DNA from: Phosphoribacter sp037045055 | GTDB lineage: Bacteria; Actinomycetota; Actinomycetes; Actinomycetales; Dermatophilaceae | DNA: 64,000 nucleotides | Direction: 5' to 3' | Assembly: GCA_037045055.1 (NCBI GenBank) | Contig: JBAOHJ010000003.1 | Span: 1,215,153 to 1,279,152, forward strand | Shown: positions 16,182 to 24,674 of the stretch, in pieces | Position numbering within the stretch: position 1 is the first letter of the stretch | Layout: each line of letters opens with the position of its first letter | Program-made: the position numbers and the translations under genes | The notes under the pieces: generated by a model | Databases searched by the model: none | Seen by the model: the letters and a program-made list of their open reading frames with translations, nothing else | What the model was told of the DNA's origin: nothing

Positions 16182-18806
16182 TCACTGCGCGCCGGAGACC
16201 CGGATCCGCGCGTCGACGACGACCGCGCCCTCGGACGTCACGGTGAGCGGATTGCAGTCGACCTCGGCGATCTGCGGGTGGTCCTCGGCCAACCGGGACA
16301 GGCGCAGCAGCACCCGCTCGACGGCGGGCACGTCGCATCGCGGGGCGCCCCGGTAGCCGTCCAGCAGCGGGAAGGTCGCCAGCTCGCGCAGCATCCGGGC
16401 GGCGTCCGTGTCGGTCACCGGGGTCAGCCGGATCGCGACGTCGTGCAGCAGCTCGGTGAGGGTGCCGCCGGCGCCACAGGCCAGCACTGGCCCGAACGTC
16501 GGGTCGTGCACCAAGCCGGCGAGCAGCTCCACGCCGCGCGGACCCATGGCCTGCACGAGAAGGCCCTCGACGGCGTGCCCGAGGCCGGTCAGCCGCGCCG
16601 TCAGCTCGGCCCCTGCGGCGCGCACCGCGTCGGCGCCGTCGACCCCGAGCACGACCGCGCCGGCGTCGGACTTGTGCAGCAGCGTGGGGCTCAGCGCCTT
16701 GACCGCCACCGGCACCCCGAGCTGCGCGGCCGCGGCCGCCGCGTCGTCCGGGGTCGCCGCGACCCGCAGTGGCAGGGTCGGGATGCCGTACCCGCGCAGC
16801 ACCGCGTCGACGTCGGTCATGCTCAGCCAGCCGCCGCCGGCGGCCGAGACCCGGGCCACCAGCCGCCCGACCCCCGCGGCGTCGAGGTCCTCCAGAGGTG
16901 GCACCGTGCCCCAGTCGGTGTCGCGCCAGGACCGTTGCCACCATGCCTTCCCCAACGCGCGGACGGCCCGCTCGGGGGCGCCGAACACCGCGATCCCCCG
17001 GCCGGTGGTGCGGTCGCCCACGAGCACCGGCACGACCGGCAGGCCGCCGGGGGCCTCCCAGGCCAGGTCGACCAGCCGCAGCGCCGGCTCCCCCTCGACC
17101 GGTGCCGACGGCTGGGCCCACACCCCGACGATCGCGTCGACCTCGCCGCTGTCGGCGACCAGGCGGATCACCGCGTCGAGGACCTGCGCGTCGGCGCCGG
17201 GCAGTAGGTCCACCGGGTTGCGGGTGGCGGCCTGGGGGCGGACCTGCGCGAGCCGCTCGCGCAGGGCGGGCGAGAGCTCCGGGGCGAGCAGGCCGGCCGA
17301 GTCGCAGGCGTCGACCGCGAGCACGCCGAGCCCGCCGGCGTTGGCGACGACGGCGATCCGCGGGCCGGCCGGCAGCGGGAAGTGGGCCAGCAGGGTGCCG
17401 ACGTCGAGCAGCTCCTCCAGGGTGTCGGTGCGGATGATCCCGGCATGGCGGAACAGGGCGTCGACGGTCGCGTCCGAGGCGGCCACCAGCGCCCCGGTGT
17501 GCGACGCGGTCGCGGCTGCCCCGGCCACCGACCGGCCGCCCTTGACCGCGACGATCGGGGTGGTGGCCGCCACCCGCCGGGCGATCCTGGCGAACTTGCG
17601 CGGGTTGCCGAAGGACTCCAGATAGAGCAGGACGACGTCGGTGCCGCTGTCGGCCTCGAGGAACTGCAGCACGTCGTTGGGCGAGACGTCCGCGCGGTTG
17701 CCGATGGACACGAACGTCGACAGTCCGATGGCCAGCTCGTCGGCCAGGCTCATCGCGGCGATCCCCAGGCCCCCGGACTGCGACACCAGCCCGACCCGCC
17801 CGGCGGCCGGCACGACGTCGGCGAAGGTCGCCACCAGCCCGACGCGCGGGTCGGTGTTGACCACGCCCATGCAGTTCGGGCCGACCAGGCGCATGCCCGA
17901 GGCGCGGCATACCGCGAGCAGTTCGTCCTGCACGGCACCGCCCCGGGCTCCGGTCTCGGCGAAGCCGGCGGTGATGACCACCAGCGCCTTGACGCCCCGG
18001 GCCGCGCACTCCCGGGCGACCTGCAGCACCGCCGGAGCCGGCACGACGACCACGGCCAGCTCCACGTCGCCGGGGATCTCGCCGACGCTGCGGTATGCCG
18101 CGACGCCCTGCACCTGCCCGCCGGCCGGGTTTACTGCGTAGATCGGCCCGGTGAAGCCGCCGGCGAGCAGGTTGCGCAGCACCGCCCCGCCCGGCGACTG
18201 CCGCTGGCGCGAGGCGCCGACGACGGCGACGGACGCCGGGCGCAACACGTGGGCGATCGAGGCCGCCACCGCGCCGTCCTCGCGGCGCTCGATCCGGTCG
18301 CGGGCGGCCTCGGTGAGAGCGGTGGGGTGCTCCACGAGCACCCGTCCGGGTCGGCTACGTAAGGTCACCGGGAAGCCGCTGTGCCGCAAGGTGTGGATCA
18401 GCCTGGTGTTCTCGGCGGCAGTCTCGGTCTGGAACCGGGCGATCCCCACCGCCGCGGCTCGATCCGCCAGGGCTTGCAGCAGCGTGGTCCCCAGGCCCAT
18501 CCCCTGGACCTCGGTGGCCACCGCGAGGGAGACCCGGGCCACGCCGGGCGCGGTGGCGGCGTACGCGGCATACCCGAGCACGACCCCGGCCCGCACGCCC
18601 ACCAGCACCAGCCGGCCGGGGGCCTGGGCCGCGGTGATGGTCAGCGGGTCGACGAGGTCCTCGTCGGGGCGACACTTCGGCGGCAGTCCGTCGAGCATCG
18701 CCGCGAGCGCCGGTGCGTCGCCGTCCCGGGCCGGGCGCACCTGCGCGGAGCTCCCGTCGCGCAGGACGGTCTCGGTGGGCTGCTCGACCATGGTCCCCTC
18801 GTTCAT
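16182..18806 (-). CDS. GNAT acetyltransferase fused to NDP-forming acyl-CoA synthetase (protein acetyltransferase type)
   Basis: This protein of about 874 residues has three parts: an N-terminal GNAT domain (about 20-165), a CoA-binding/ligase block (about 185-620; VAVVGASRQ, GPNCMGVVNTD, SQSGGLGIAA, ASHTGALV), and a C-terminal ATP-grasp domain (about 650-870; VPVAVKALSP, LLHKSDAGAVVLG). Pat/PatZ enzymes with these parts acetylate lysines of acetyl-CoA synthetase and other proteins; whether the synthetase part is catalytic here cannot be told. In-frame starts exist at 18818 (GTG), 18806 and 18791 (ATG). Expression control is not visible. Confidence 0.88.
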   Translation of the reverse strand: MNEGTMVEQPTETVLRDGSSAQVRPARDGDAPALAAMLDGLPPKCRPDEDLVDPLTITAAQAPGRLVLVGVRAGVVLGYAAYAATAPGVARVSLAVATEVQGMGLGTTLLQALADRAAAVGIARFQTETAAENTRLIHTLRHSGFPVTLRSRPGRVLVEHPTALTEAARDRIERREDGAVAASIAHVLRPASVAVVGASRQRQSPGGAVLRNLLAGGFTGPIYAVNPAGGQVQGVAAYRSVGEIPGDVELAVVVVPAPAVLQVARECAARGVKALVVITAGFAETGARGGAVQDELLAVCRASGMRLVGPNCMGVVNTDPRVGLVATFADVVPAAGRVGLVSQSGGLGIAAMSLADELAIGLSTFVSIGNRADVSPNDVLQFLEADSGTDVVLLYLESFGNPRKFARIARRVAATTPIVAVKGGRSVAGAAATASHTGALVAASDATVDALFRHAGIIRTDTLEELLDVGTLLAHFPLPAGPRIAVVANAGGLGVLAVDACDSAGLLAPELSPALRERLAQVRPQAATRNPVDLLPGADAQVLDAVIRLVADSGEVDAIVGVWAQPSAPVEGEPALRLVDLAWEAPGGLPVVPVLVGDRTTGRGIAVFGAPERAVRALGKAWWQRSWRDTDWGTVPPLEDLDAAGVGRLVARVSAAGGGWLSMTDVDAVLRGYGIPTLPLRVAATPDDAAAAAAQLGVPVAVKALSPTLLHKSDAGAVVLGVDGADAVRAAGAELTARLTGLGHAVEGLLVQAMGPRGVELLAGLVHDPTFGPVLACGAGGTLTELLHDVAIRLTPVTDTDAARMLRELATFPLLDGYRGAPRCDVPAVERVLLRLSRLAEDHPQIAEVDCNPLTVTSEGAVVVDARIRVSGAQ

Positions 18807-19052
18807 GCCCGCCACCACGCGGACCGGCGCACCAGGCGGTGCGGATCGGCCACGGCGGCCTCACCGCTCAGGCTAGTCCGCGGGTTTGCCCCGACTGCGC
18901 GGCGGGTACGGGTCCGGTACTCCCCAAGGGCGACCCCTGGCCAGGGCGCCGATCCGTGGCCAGCGCGCGGCCCCACCGCGCAGGTCATAGTCTGGGGGGA
19001 CGTGCCGAGATGACCCGCCCGTCGGGCACGCCGACGGCCCAGAGGAGGACCC

Positions 19053-19835
19053 GTGTTCCGGATGGACAAGACCGAGCGAGCCGCGGTGGCCGACAAGGCG
19101 AGCGAGACGCTCGCGGCGCTCAAGGACAAGCTGGGTCCGGTCGTCGCGGACAAGCTGGCTCCGGTCGTCGCGCAGGGCAAGGACGTGCTGGCGCAGGGCA
19201 AGGACGCGCTCGCGCAGGGGCGGGAGACGGCCGCCGAGGCCCTGACCCCCAAGGTGCAGGAGGCCCGCAGCTCCGTCGTCGACGACGTGCTGCCCCGGCT
19301 GTCCGCCGCGGTCGCGGCGCTGACCGCCGCCGCCGACCAGGCCACCACCCGAGCCACCGAGGCGGCTGCGGCGGCCGCAGCCGCCGCAGCCCAGCAGGCC
19401 AGGACGGCCCTGGAGGCGGTGCCCGTCGTGGCCCCGGGCGCGAGCGGCAAGCGCACGAGCGGCAAGAGCAAGCGCAAGGGCGGGCGGGTGTACCTCCTGC
19501 TCGGCCTGGCGGCGGCAGCCGGTGCCGCAGCCACCGCCTTGGGGGGCCGCAAGCCGGCCGCCGACCCGTGGGGGTCGACCACGGACGCCCCGGCCCGCCC
19601 TGCCCCGTCGCCCGACCCGCTGCAGTCGCCGACCCCCGTCGGCCCTGCGGCAGGGACCGACCCGGTGGCCCCGCCCAACGACGCTAGCCCTGCGCCCAGC
19701 GCCCCCACCGAGGCGAGCGACGCCACTGAGGCCAGCGCCGCCACTGAGGCCAGCGCCGCCACGGAGGCCAGCGACGCCATGGAGCCCAGGGACGCCGTAG
19801 CGCCCGAGCAGACCCGGCCGACGACGCAGGCCTGA
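19053..19835 (+). CDS. Ala-rich coiled-coil membrane protein
   Basis: This 260-residue protein has a long helical N-terminus with near-repeats (KLGPVVADKLAPVVAQGKD, then VLAQGKDALAQGRE), an Ala run near 108-118, a basic patch (about 135-148, KRTSGKSKRKGG), one hydrophobic helix (about 149-166) and a C-terminal tail with EASDATEASAATEASAATEA-like acidic repeats. It resembles apolipoprotein/YtxH-like stress or envelope proteins in composition only. The GTG at 19053 is preceded by GAGGACCC. No function is assigned. Confidence 0.75.
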   Translation: MFRMDKTERAAVADKASETLAALKDKLGPVVADKLAPVVAQGKDVLAQGKDALAQGRETAAEALTPKVQEARSSVVDDVLPRLSAAVAALTAAADQATTRATEAAAAAAAAAAQQARTALEAVPVVAPGASGKRTSGKSKRKGGRVYLLLGLAAAAGAAATALGGRKPAADPWGSTTDAPARPAPSPDPLQSPTPVGPAAGTDPVAPPNDASPAPSAPTEASDATEASAATEASAATEASDAMEPRDAVAPEQTRPTTQA

Positions 19836-19928
19836 CCTGCCCGAGGCCGGGAGCAGCCGCCGAATCAGCCCTCGACCGTCTCGGGGGCCAGGGGTCGACC
19901 GTCTCGGGTGAGCGGCGTGGTGGGCGGT

Positions 19929-19952
19929 CGGGCCGCCCCGAGGGGCGGCCCG
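19929..19952. terminator. Strong GC hairpin between convergent genes
   Basis: CGGGCCGCCCC (19929-19939) and GGGGCGGCCCG (19942-19952) form a perfect 11-base inverted repeat separated by GA. It lies between the 3' ends of the coiled-coil protein gene and the PPOX gene and could stop transcription from both sides. No U-tract follows, as is common in high-GC actinobacteria. A 14-bp direct repeat, TCGACCGTCTCGGG, occurs just before it at 19872 and 19895. Confidence 0.6.
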
Positions 19953-20003
19953 GACGTGATCGATCTCTCACTGGTTCGGCAGGTGCTCACACCCGCCGAG
20001 TGG

Positions 20004-20438
20004 TCAGACGGCGCGGTACTGCAGCATCGAGGTCCACGGGCGCGACATCGGGTAGGTGCGCCCGGACAGCTCGGTGACGTCGATGCAGACGACGTGATCG
20101 GTCATGCTGTCGCGCACCCACGGGCGCAACCGCAGCTGGTCGGCCATGAGGGACTCCTTCTCGCCGAGCTCCCGGGCCCTCCCGCGGACCACGACGCTGC
20201 TCGCCGAGTCGCTCCCGACCTCGTCGACCTCAAGGGCGACATCCGGGTTGACCTGCAGGTTTGTCAGCTTGTTGCCCTTCTTCGTGCGGAACACCACCCG
20301 CCGGCCGTCGACGGCGTAGTTGATCGGCACGATCTGGACCTTGGTGCCCTCGTGGTAGGCAAGCCGGCCGATCTCCTGCCTCTTGAGCAGGTCCCAGCAC
20401 TGCTCGGTGGTCAACCGAGTCGTGTCCGGTGCCTTCAT
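20004..20438 (-). CDS. Pyridoxamine 5'-phosphate oxidase-family flavin protein
   Basis: This 144-residue split-barrel flavin/F420-binding protein has RLAYHEGTKVQIVPINYAV (core strand region), VFRTKKGNKL and a DVALEVDEV segment, as in Nitroreductase/PPOX-like proteins of Pfam Pyrid_ox_like. The substrate is unknown. The ATG at 20438 follows GGGGAGGG, which decides the start over upstream in-frame codons. It is convergent with the coiled-coil gene. The region upstream (20439-20612) contains a TAGAAT word that could be a -10 element. Confidence 0.82.
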   Translation of the reverse strand: MKAPDTTRLTTEQCWDLLKRQEIGRLAYHEGTKVQIVPINYAVDGRRVVFRTKKGNKLTNLQVNPDVALEVDEVGSDSASSVVVRGRARELGEKESLMADQLRLRPWVRDSMTDHVVCIDVTELSGRTYPMSRPWTSMLQYRAV

Positions 20439-20612
20439 GGTTTCCCTCCCCTCGAAACGCTTGCTCCACAACGATTCTAATCCACGAACGATAGGCGACG
20501 CGGGAGATCCGGTCACGCGGACGCGACCGAGAACACATGCGCCACAACGTGTTCTGCGCAACAAGGGGGCTCGCCGGAGAGCCACCGTGCGGCATACCCG
20601 GGGGTCGGTGAG

Positions 20613-21308
20613 CTACTTCTCGTTGAGCGAGGACAGCGTGCAGAAGGTCTCGACGAGCTTGGTCGGCCCGGACACGACGAGCTCGTCGTGGGCCTGGACG
20701 AGGGTCTCCGGTCGGGCGTAGATGAAGTCCTGCCCGATCCGCTTGACGCCGACCACGGTGACGCCGTACTTGGCCCGCAACCCCGTCTCGTCGAAGGTCT
20801 TGCCCCACTGCTCCACCGGGGCCATGGTCCGGGCGATGGCGAAGTCGTCCTCGAACTCGAGGTACTGGCTCATCCCGCCGACGATCATGTGGGCGACCTG
20901 CTCACCCATGGAGGTCTCGGGGTAGGCCACGTGGTGGACGCCGATCTTCTCCAGGATCTTGCCGTGTTCCTTGCTGCCGGCCTTGGCCCAGATGTCGGGG
21001 ACCCCGGCGTCGACGAGGGCCATCGCGGTGAGCACGCTGGCCTCGACGTCCGAGGCGGCGCTGACGACGGCCTTCTTGAAGTTGCCCACGCCGAGCTGGG
21101 CCAGCGCGTCCGGGTCCTTGGCGTCGGCGACGACGACGTGGGTGAGCTCGTCGGCATGGCGCTGGGCCCGGGCGGCGTCCTCGTCTACGGCGAGCACCTC
21201 GGTGCCCATGGCCACGAGCGAGCGCGCCACGGCCAACCCGAAGCGGCCCAACCCGATGACGAGGACGGCGTTGGTCTCCTCGACGTTCTTGAACGGGTTC
21301 CTAGCCAA
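20613..21308 (-). CDS. ktrA: KtrA: potassium channel regulatory subunit (RCK)
   Basis: This 231-residue cytosolic gating ring subunit has an RCK_N Rossmann domain (residues 13-135) with VIGLGRFGLAVA as the nucleotide-binding GxGxxG and an acidic DED at the end of strand two. An RCK_C domain (about 150-231) often binds c-di-AMP. It regulates the KtrB pore by ATP/ADP. The start is TTG at 21308 and overlaps the ktrB stop by eight bases, so the two are coupled. Confidence 0.93.
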   Translation of the reverse strand: MARNPFKNVEETNAVLVIGLGRFGLAVARSLVAMGTEVLAVDEDAARAQRHADELTHVVVADAKDPDALAQLGVGNFKKAVVSAASDVEASVLTAMALVDAGVPDIWAKAGSKEHGKILEKIGVHHVAYPETSMGEQVAHMIVGGMSQYLEFEDDFAIARTMAPVEQWGKTFDETGLRAKYGVTVVGVKRIGQDFIYARPETLVQAHDELVVSGPTKLVETFCTLSSLNEK

Positions 21309-22635
21309 TGATCGGTCGCTCCTCGGGTAGGTGGTAGTGCCGGTGCTTGCGGTTGAGCGCGAGCGCCGACGCGGTGGTGATCGTGCCGACGCGCCCGATG
21401 TACATCAGGGCCATGAGGATGAGCTGCGCGACCCCCGGCAGGGTGGGCGTGATGCCGGTGGATAGGCCGGTCGTGCCGAACGCGGAGATCGACTCGAAGA
21501 GCACCCGGTCCATGGGCTCGTCGGTCACCGCGAGGATGCCCATGGTGCCGACCGCGACCACGCCGATCGCCATGAGCGCGACCGTGATCGCCTCGCGTTG
21601 GGCAGCGGTGGGGACGGTCCGGTGCCCGATGATGACCTCCGGTTCGCCGCGGATCTCTGCCCACAGGACGAAGGCGAGCAGGACGAAGGTGCCCACCTTG
21701 ATACCGCCCGACGTCCCCGCGCTGCCGCCACCGACGAACATCATGACGTCGTCGACGGCCCAGGTCTCGGCGCGAGCCTGGCCGTAGTCGATGGTGTTGA
21801 AGCCCGCCGTGCGCGGCATGACGCCCCCGGCCACGGTGTTGAGCAGCTTGCCGGCCCATCCCATCGACCCGAGCGTGCCCGGGTTGTTCCACTCGGACAG
21901 CCCGAAGGCGAGGGTCCCGGCACCGAGCAGGCCGAAGTAGCCGAGGATGGTCACCCGGGTGTGCATGGTCCACGACTGGGGGGTGCGCCACCGGCGCCAC
22001 AACTCGTAGAACACCGGGAAGCCCAGCCCCCCGGCGACGATGGCGAAGCAGATCGGCCCGAGGATGAACGCGTCGCCGTTGAACCCCATGAGATTGTCCG
22101 AGTACAGGGCGAACCCGGCGTTGTTGAACGCCGAGACCGCGTGGAAGGCCCCGTGCCACACGGCCGTCGGCAACGTGTCGCCGTACCCGGTGTAGAACCG
22201 CCAGGTGAGCACGACGGCCACGGCCCCCTCGACCGCGACCATGGCCAGGCCCACCGTCTTGATGACCCCCCGCACGTCGCCGAGCTCGCGGGCGTGCGCC
22301 TCGGACTGGGCCACCAGCGACTGGGTCAGCCCGAGTCGGCCGCTGACGAGGATCGCCATGAGGGTGGCCAGGGTCATGATGCCGAAGCCGCCCACCTGGA
22401 TCAGCGCCATGATGACCGCCTGACCGAACGGCGTCCAGTACGTCGCGGTGTCGACCACCGACAACCCCGTGATGCACGTGGCCGACACCGAGGTGAACGC
22501 CGCCGCCAGGACGTTGGGCGCCTCCTGCGGGTTGGCCCGGGACACGGGCAGCGACAGCAGGATCGTGCCGATCGTCAGCACGATCGAGAACGTCACCGGG
22601 ATGAGTCGGCCCGGGTGGTTCAGCGCCTTGAGCAC
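21301..22635 (-). CDS. ktrB: KtrB: potassium uptake channel subunit (TrkH/KtrB family)
   Basis: This protein of about 444 residues has four M1-P-M2 units. The selectivity-filter loops are visible: TCITGLSVVD, SAFNNAGFALY, PRTAGFNTID and GTTGLSTGITP, each with the conserved Gly. It imports K+ with KtrA. The GTG at 22635 (VLKALNHPGRL) begins the conserved protein; upstream in-frame sequence is not conserved-looking and includes a long hairpin. Many such systems are controlled by c-di-AMP, but no riboswitch could be identified here. Confidence 0.92.
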   Translation of the reverse strand: MLKALNHPGRLIPVTFSIVLTIGTILLSLPVSRANPQEAPNVLAAAFTSVSATCITGLSVVDTATYWTPFGQAVIMALIQVGGFGIMTLATLMAILVSGRLGLTQSLVAQSEAHARELGDVRGVIKTVGLAMVAVEGAVAVVLTWRFYTGYGDTLPTAVWHGAFHAVSAFNNAGFALYSDNLMGFNGDAFILGPICFAIVAGGLGFPVFYELWRRWRTPQSWTMHTRVTILGYFGLLGAGTLAFGLSEWNNPGTLGSMGWAGKLLNTVAGGVMPRTAGFNTIDYGQARAETWAVDDVMMFVGGGSAGTSGGIKVGTFVLLAFVLWAEIRGEPEVIIGHRTVPTAAQREAITVALMAIGVVAVGTMGILAVTDEPMDRVLFESISAFGTTGLSTGITPTLPGVAQLILMALMYIGRVGTITTASALALNRKHRHYHLPEERPIIG

Positions 22636-22756
22636 GGGGCCCCCTGTCGGCGAGGGACGTGGCGACGCCCACTGTAGGGGCCGCCCGCGGGCGGGCGAGT
22701 ACCGGTGTCCGTCTGCCGTCGCGGCCGGGGGGCCAGGCGGCCCACGCCTGTTGGCC

Positions 22757-22799
22757 CGAGCTATGCCTTGCCCCACCCGGCGGGGCAATGCATAGCTCG
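22757..22799. repeat. Long imperfect hairpin upstream of ktrB
   Basis: CGAGCTATGC (22757-22766) pairs with GCATAGCTCG (22790-22799), and inside it TTGCCCC (22768-22774) pairs with GGGGCAA (22782-22788). One C/T mismatch separates the two stems and the loop is seven bases. It lies between the divergent ktrB and thioesterase genes, about 120 bases before ktrB, so it could be a leader structure or operator rather than a terminator. Confidence 0.55.
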
Positions 22800-22850
22800 C
22801 CCGACCCCCTACCGCACGGCGGCGCGGCATACCATGTCGACGTGCTCGTG

Positions 22851-23261
22851 ATGGACGTCGAGGAGCTGACCGACTTCCTCGACCGCGAGTTCCCCGAGAT
22901 CGCCCACGTGGGCGTGCGCATCGAGCGGCTGGCCGAGCGGGAGATCGTCCTACGACTGCCCCACGACCCGGCGCACCTGCGCCCCGGAGGGACGATCTCC
23001 GGGCCGACGATGTTCACCGTTGCCGACGTGGCCACCTACCTGCTCGTCCTGGCGCACATCGGCCCGGTCGCCCTGGCCGTGACGACCCACGTCGGGATCA
23101 ACTTCCTGCGTCGACCGCCGCCGGGGGACCTGCTCGCCGAGGCCGAGCTGCTCAAGCTCGGGGCCCGCCTGGCCGTCGGGCATGTGCGCATCCACGCCGC
23201 GGACAGCGAGCAACTCGTCGCCGACGCCTCGTTGACCTACTCGATCCCGCCGAGGAGTTGA
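22851..23261 (+). CDS. Hotdog-fold thioesterase (PaaI-like)
   Basis: This protein of about 136 residues has the PaaI/4HBT layout: GGTISGPTMFTVADVATYLLV is the conserved central helix region (about 45-65; the Gly-Pro and Asp are typical active-site surroundings), followed by VGINFLRRPPPGDLLAEAEL. It probably hydrolyses an acyl-CoA; the substrate is unknown. The start may be GTG 22842 or ATG 22851. It is followed after one base by the PPOX gene, so the two form an operon. Confidence 0.82.
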   Translation: MDVEELTDFLDREFPEIAHVGVRIERLAEREIVLRLPHDPAHLRPGGTISGPTMFTVADVATYLLVLAHIGPVALAVTTHVGINFLRRPPPGDLLAEAELLKLGARLAVGHVRIHAADSEQLVADASLTYSIPPRS

Positions 23262-23262
23262 C

Positions 23263-23826
23263 GTGGGGACCGTGCACGAGGGCATCGACGGGCCGCTGGC
23301 GACCTGGCTGCAGGCCCAACACGTGGTCTTCGTCGCCACGGCGCCGTTGGCAGCCGACGGGCGGGTCAACGTCTCGCCCAAGGGGATGGCCGGCACGTTC
23401 CGGGTGCTCGACCCGCATCGGGTGGCCTACCTCGACTATCACGGCTCGGGCGTGGAGACGATCGCCCACCTGCGCGAGAACGGCCGGATCACCCTGATGT
23501 TCGCCGCCTTCGAGGGCCGCCCGCGGATCGTCCGGCTGTACGGCCAGGGCCGTGCCGTGCTGGTAGGCGACCCCGAGTTCGCTGCCCTGCGAGGGGAGTT
23601 CGCCAAGGAGCGCACCGTGGCCCAGCGCTCGGTGATCGTCGTGGACGTGCAGCGGGTGGCGGACTCGTGCGGGTATGCCGTGCCGCTCATGGACTTCGTC
23701 GCCGACCGGACCGTCCTGGATCTGCACCAGGAGCACAAGGGCGCGTCGGCCTACGCGGCGTACGCCGAAGGCACCAACGCCCGCTCGATCGACGGGCTGC
23801 CGGGGCTCACCCGTCGAGAGCGCTGA
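23263..23826 (+). CDS. PPOX-class flavin/F420-binding protein
   Basis: This 187-residue split-barrel protein has VVFVATAPLAADGRVNVSPKG, RVAYLDYHGSGVETIAHLRENGRITLMF-type sequence (with DYHGSG and ENGR) and GRAVLVGDPEF, typical of pyridoxamine-phosphate-oxidase-related proteins. The GTG at 23263 lies one base after the thioesterase stop. Its last 20 bases overlap the 3' end of the sirtuin gene on the other strand. The substrate is unknown. Confidence 0.85.
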   Translation: MGTVHEGIDGPLATWLQAQHVVFVATAPLAADGRVNVSPKGMAGTFRVLDPHRVAYLDYHGSGVETIAHLRENGRITLMFAAFEGRPRIVRLYGQGRAVLVGDPEFAALRGEFAKERTVAQRSVIVVDVQRVADSCGYAVPLMDFVADRTVLDLHQEHKGASAYAAYAEGTNARSIDGLPGLTRRER

Positions 23827-24565
23827 CCAGGGCGGGCAGCCCGAGGGCGGCGGTCGAGCGCCAGACGTGGTCGGCCGCGGCGCTGAAGGCGGTGCGGTTG
23901 GGGTCGATCTCGACGACCGGGATGCCGTTGGCCTGGGCGAGGTAGGGCAGCTGGGCGGCCGGGTAGACGATGCCCGAGGTGCCGACGACGAGGACGAGGT
24001 CGGCCTCCGAGCAGGCCTCGAACGCTGCCTGGACCGCGGCAGAGGGCAGCACCTCGCCGAACATCACGATGTCCGGTCGCAGGTGGCCCCGGCCGCAGCG
24101 CTCGCAGGCGGTCGGGGCCAGCCGCTGCGCCAGCTGCGCAGGCACCGGCGGGATCGGCCCGTCGCGGTGGCACCGATCGCAGCGGAAGGCGAACAGGCTG
24201 CCGTGCAGGTGCGCCGCCACCTGCGCCCCGGCGCGCTCGTGCAGGTCGTCGACGTTCTGGGTGACGATGCGCAGGTCCACGCCGGGGCGCCGACCCCACT
24301 GGGCGAGGGCGAGGTGCCCGGGGTTGGGCTCGGTGCCCTGGACGATGGCCACCCGGGAGAGGAACCAGGCGTTGACCATCGGCTTGTCGCTCTCCCACCC
24401 CTGCGGGGTGGCGAACTGCATGGGGTCGTACTGCGACCACAGCCCGACGTCGGGGTCGCGGAAGGTCGGCACCCCGGACTCGGCGGACATCCCGGCCCCG
24501 GTGAGCACGGTGACCCGTCGGGCGGAGCGAGCCAGGTGCACGATCGCGGCGGGCACGTCGGTCAT
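23807..24565 (-). CDS. cobB: NAD-dependent protein deacylase (Sir2 family)
   Basis: This 252-residue sirtuin removes acyl groups from lysines using NAD. It has TGAGMSAESGVPTFRD (about 21-36, NAD binding), TQNVDDLHERAG (catalytic region) and HLHGS with the catalytic His. Two CxxC pairs (CDRC, CERC) bind zinc, and VVGTSGIVYPAA and EIDPN follow. With the GNAT-acyl-CoA-synthetase protein nearby, both directions of protein acetylation are encoded in this region. The ATG at 24565 begins MTDVPAAIV. The 3' end overlaps the PPOX gene. Confidence 0.93.
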   Translation of the reverse strand: MTDVPAAIVHLARSARRVTVLTGAGMSAESGVPTFRDPDVGLWSQYDPMQFATPQGWESDKPMVNAWFLSRVAIVQGTEPNPGHLALAQWGRRPGVDLRIVTQNVDDLHERAGAQVAAHLHGSLFAFRCDRCHRDGPIPPVPAQLAQRLAPTACERCGRGHLRPDIVMFGEVLPSAAVQAAFEACSEADLVLVVGTSGIVYPAAQLPYLAQANGIPVVEIDPNRTAFSAAADHVWRSTAALGLPALVSALDG

Positions 24566-24674
24566 GGCACCAGTGTCACCCGAGCGGCCCGCCGCGGCAT
24601 ACCCGTCCACGCGCCGCGTCGGCCCGACCGGTCGCGCGGCCGTGGGAGGGGCTCCGTGAGCCACCGCGGCGGTG

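Noticed and set aside
19694..19800. Short repeats in the coiled-coil gene as a CRISPR-like array
   Set aside because: The repeats are in-frame codons for EAS-x-AT units with no unique spacers; no CRISPR array or cas gene was seen anywhere in the window.
22636..22850. c-di-AMP (ydaO-type) riboswitch before ktrB
   Set aside because: I could see a hairpin but not the conserved core sequences of that class.
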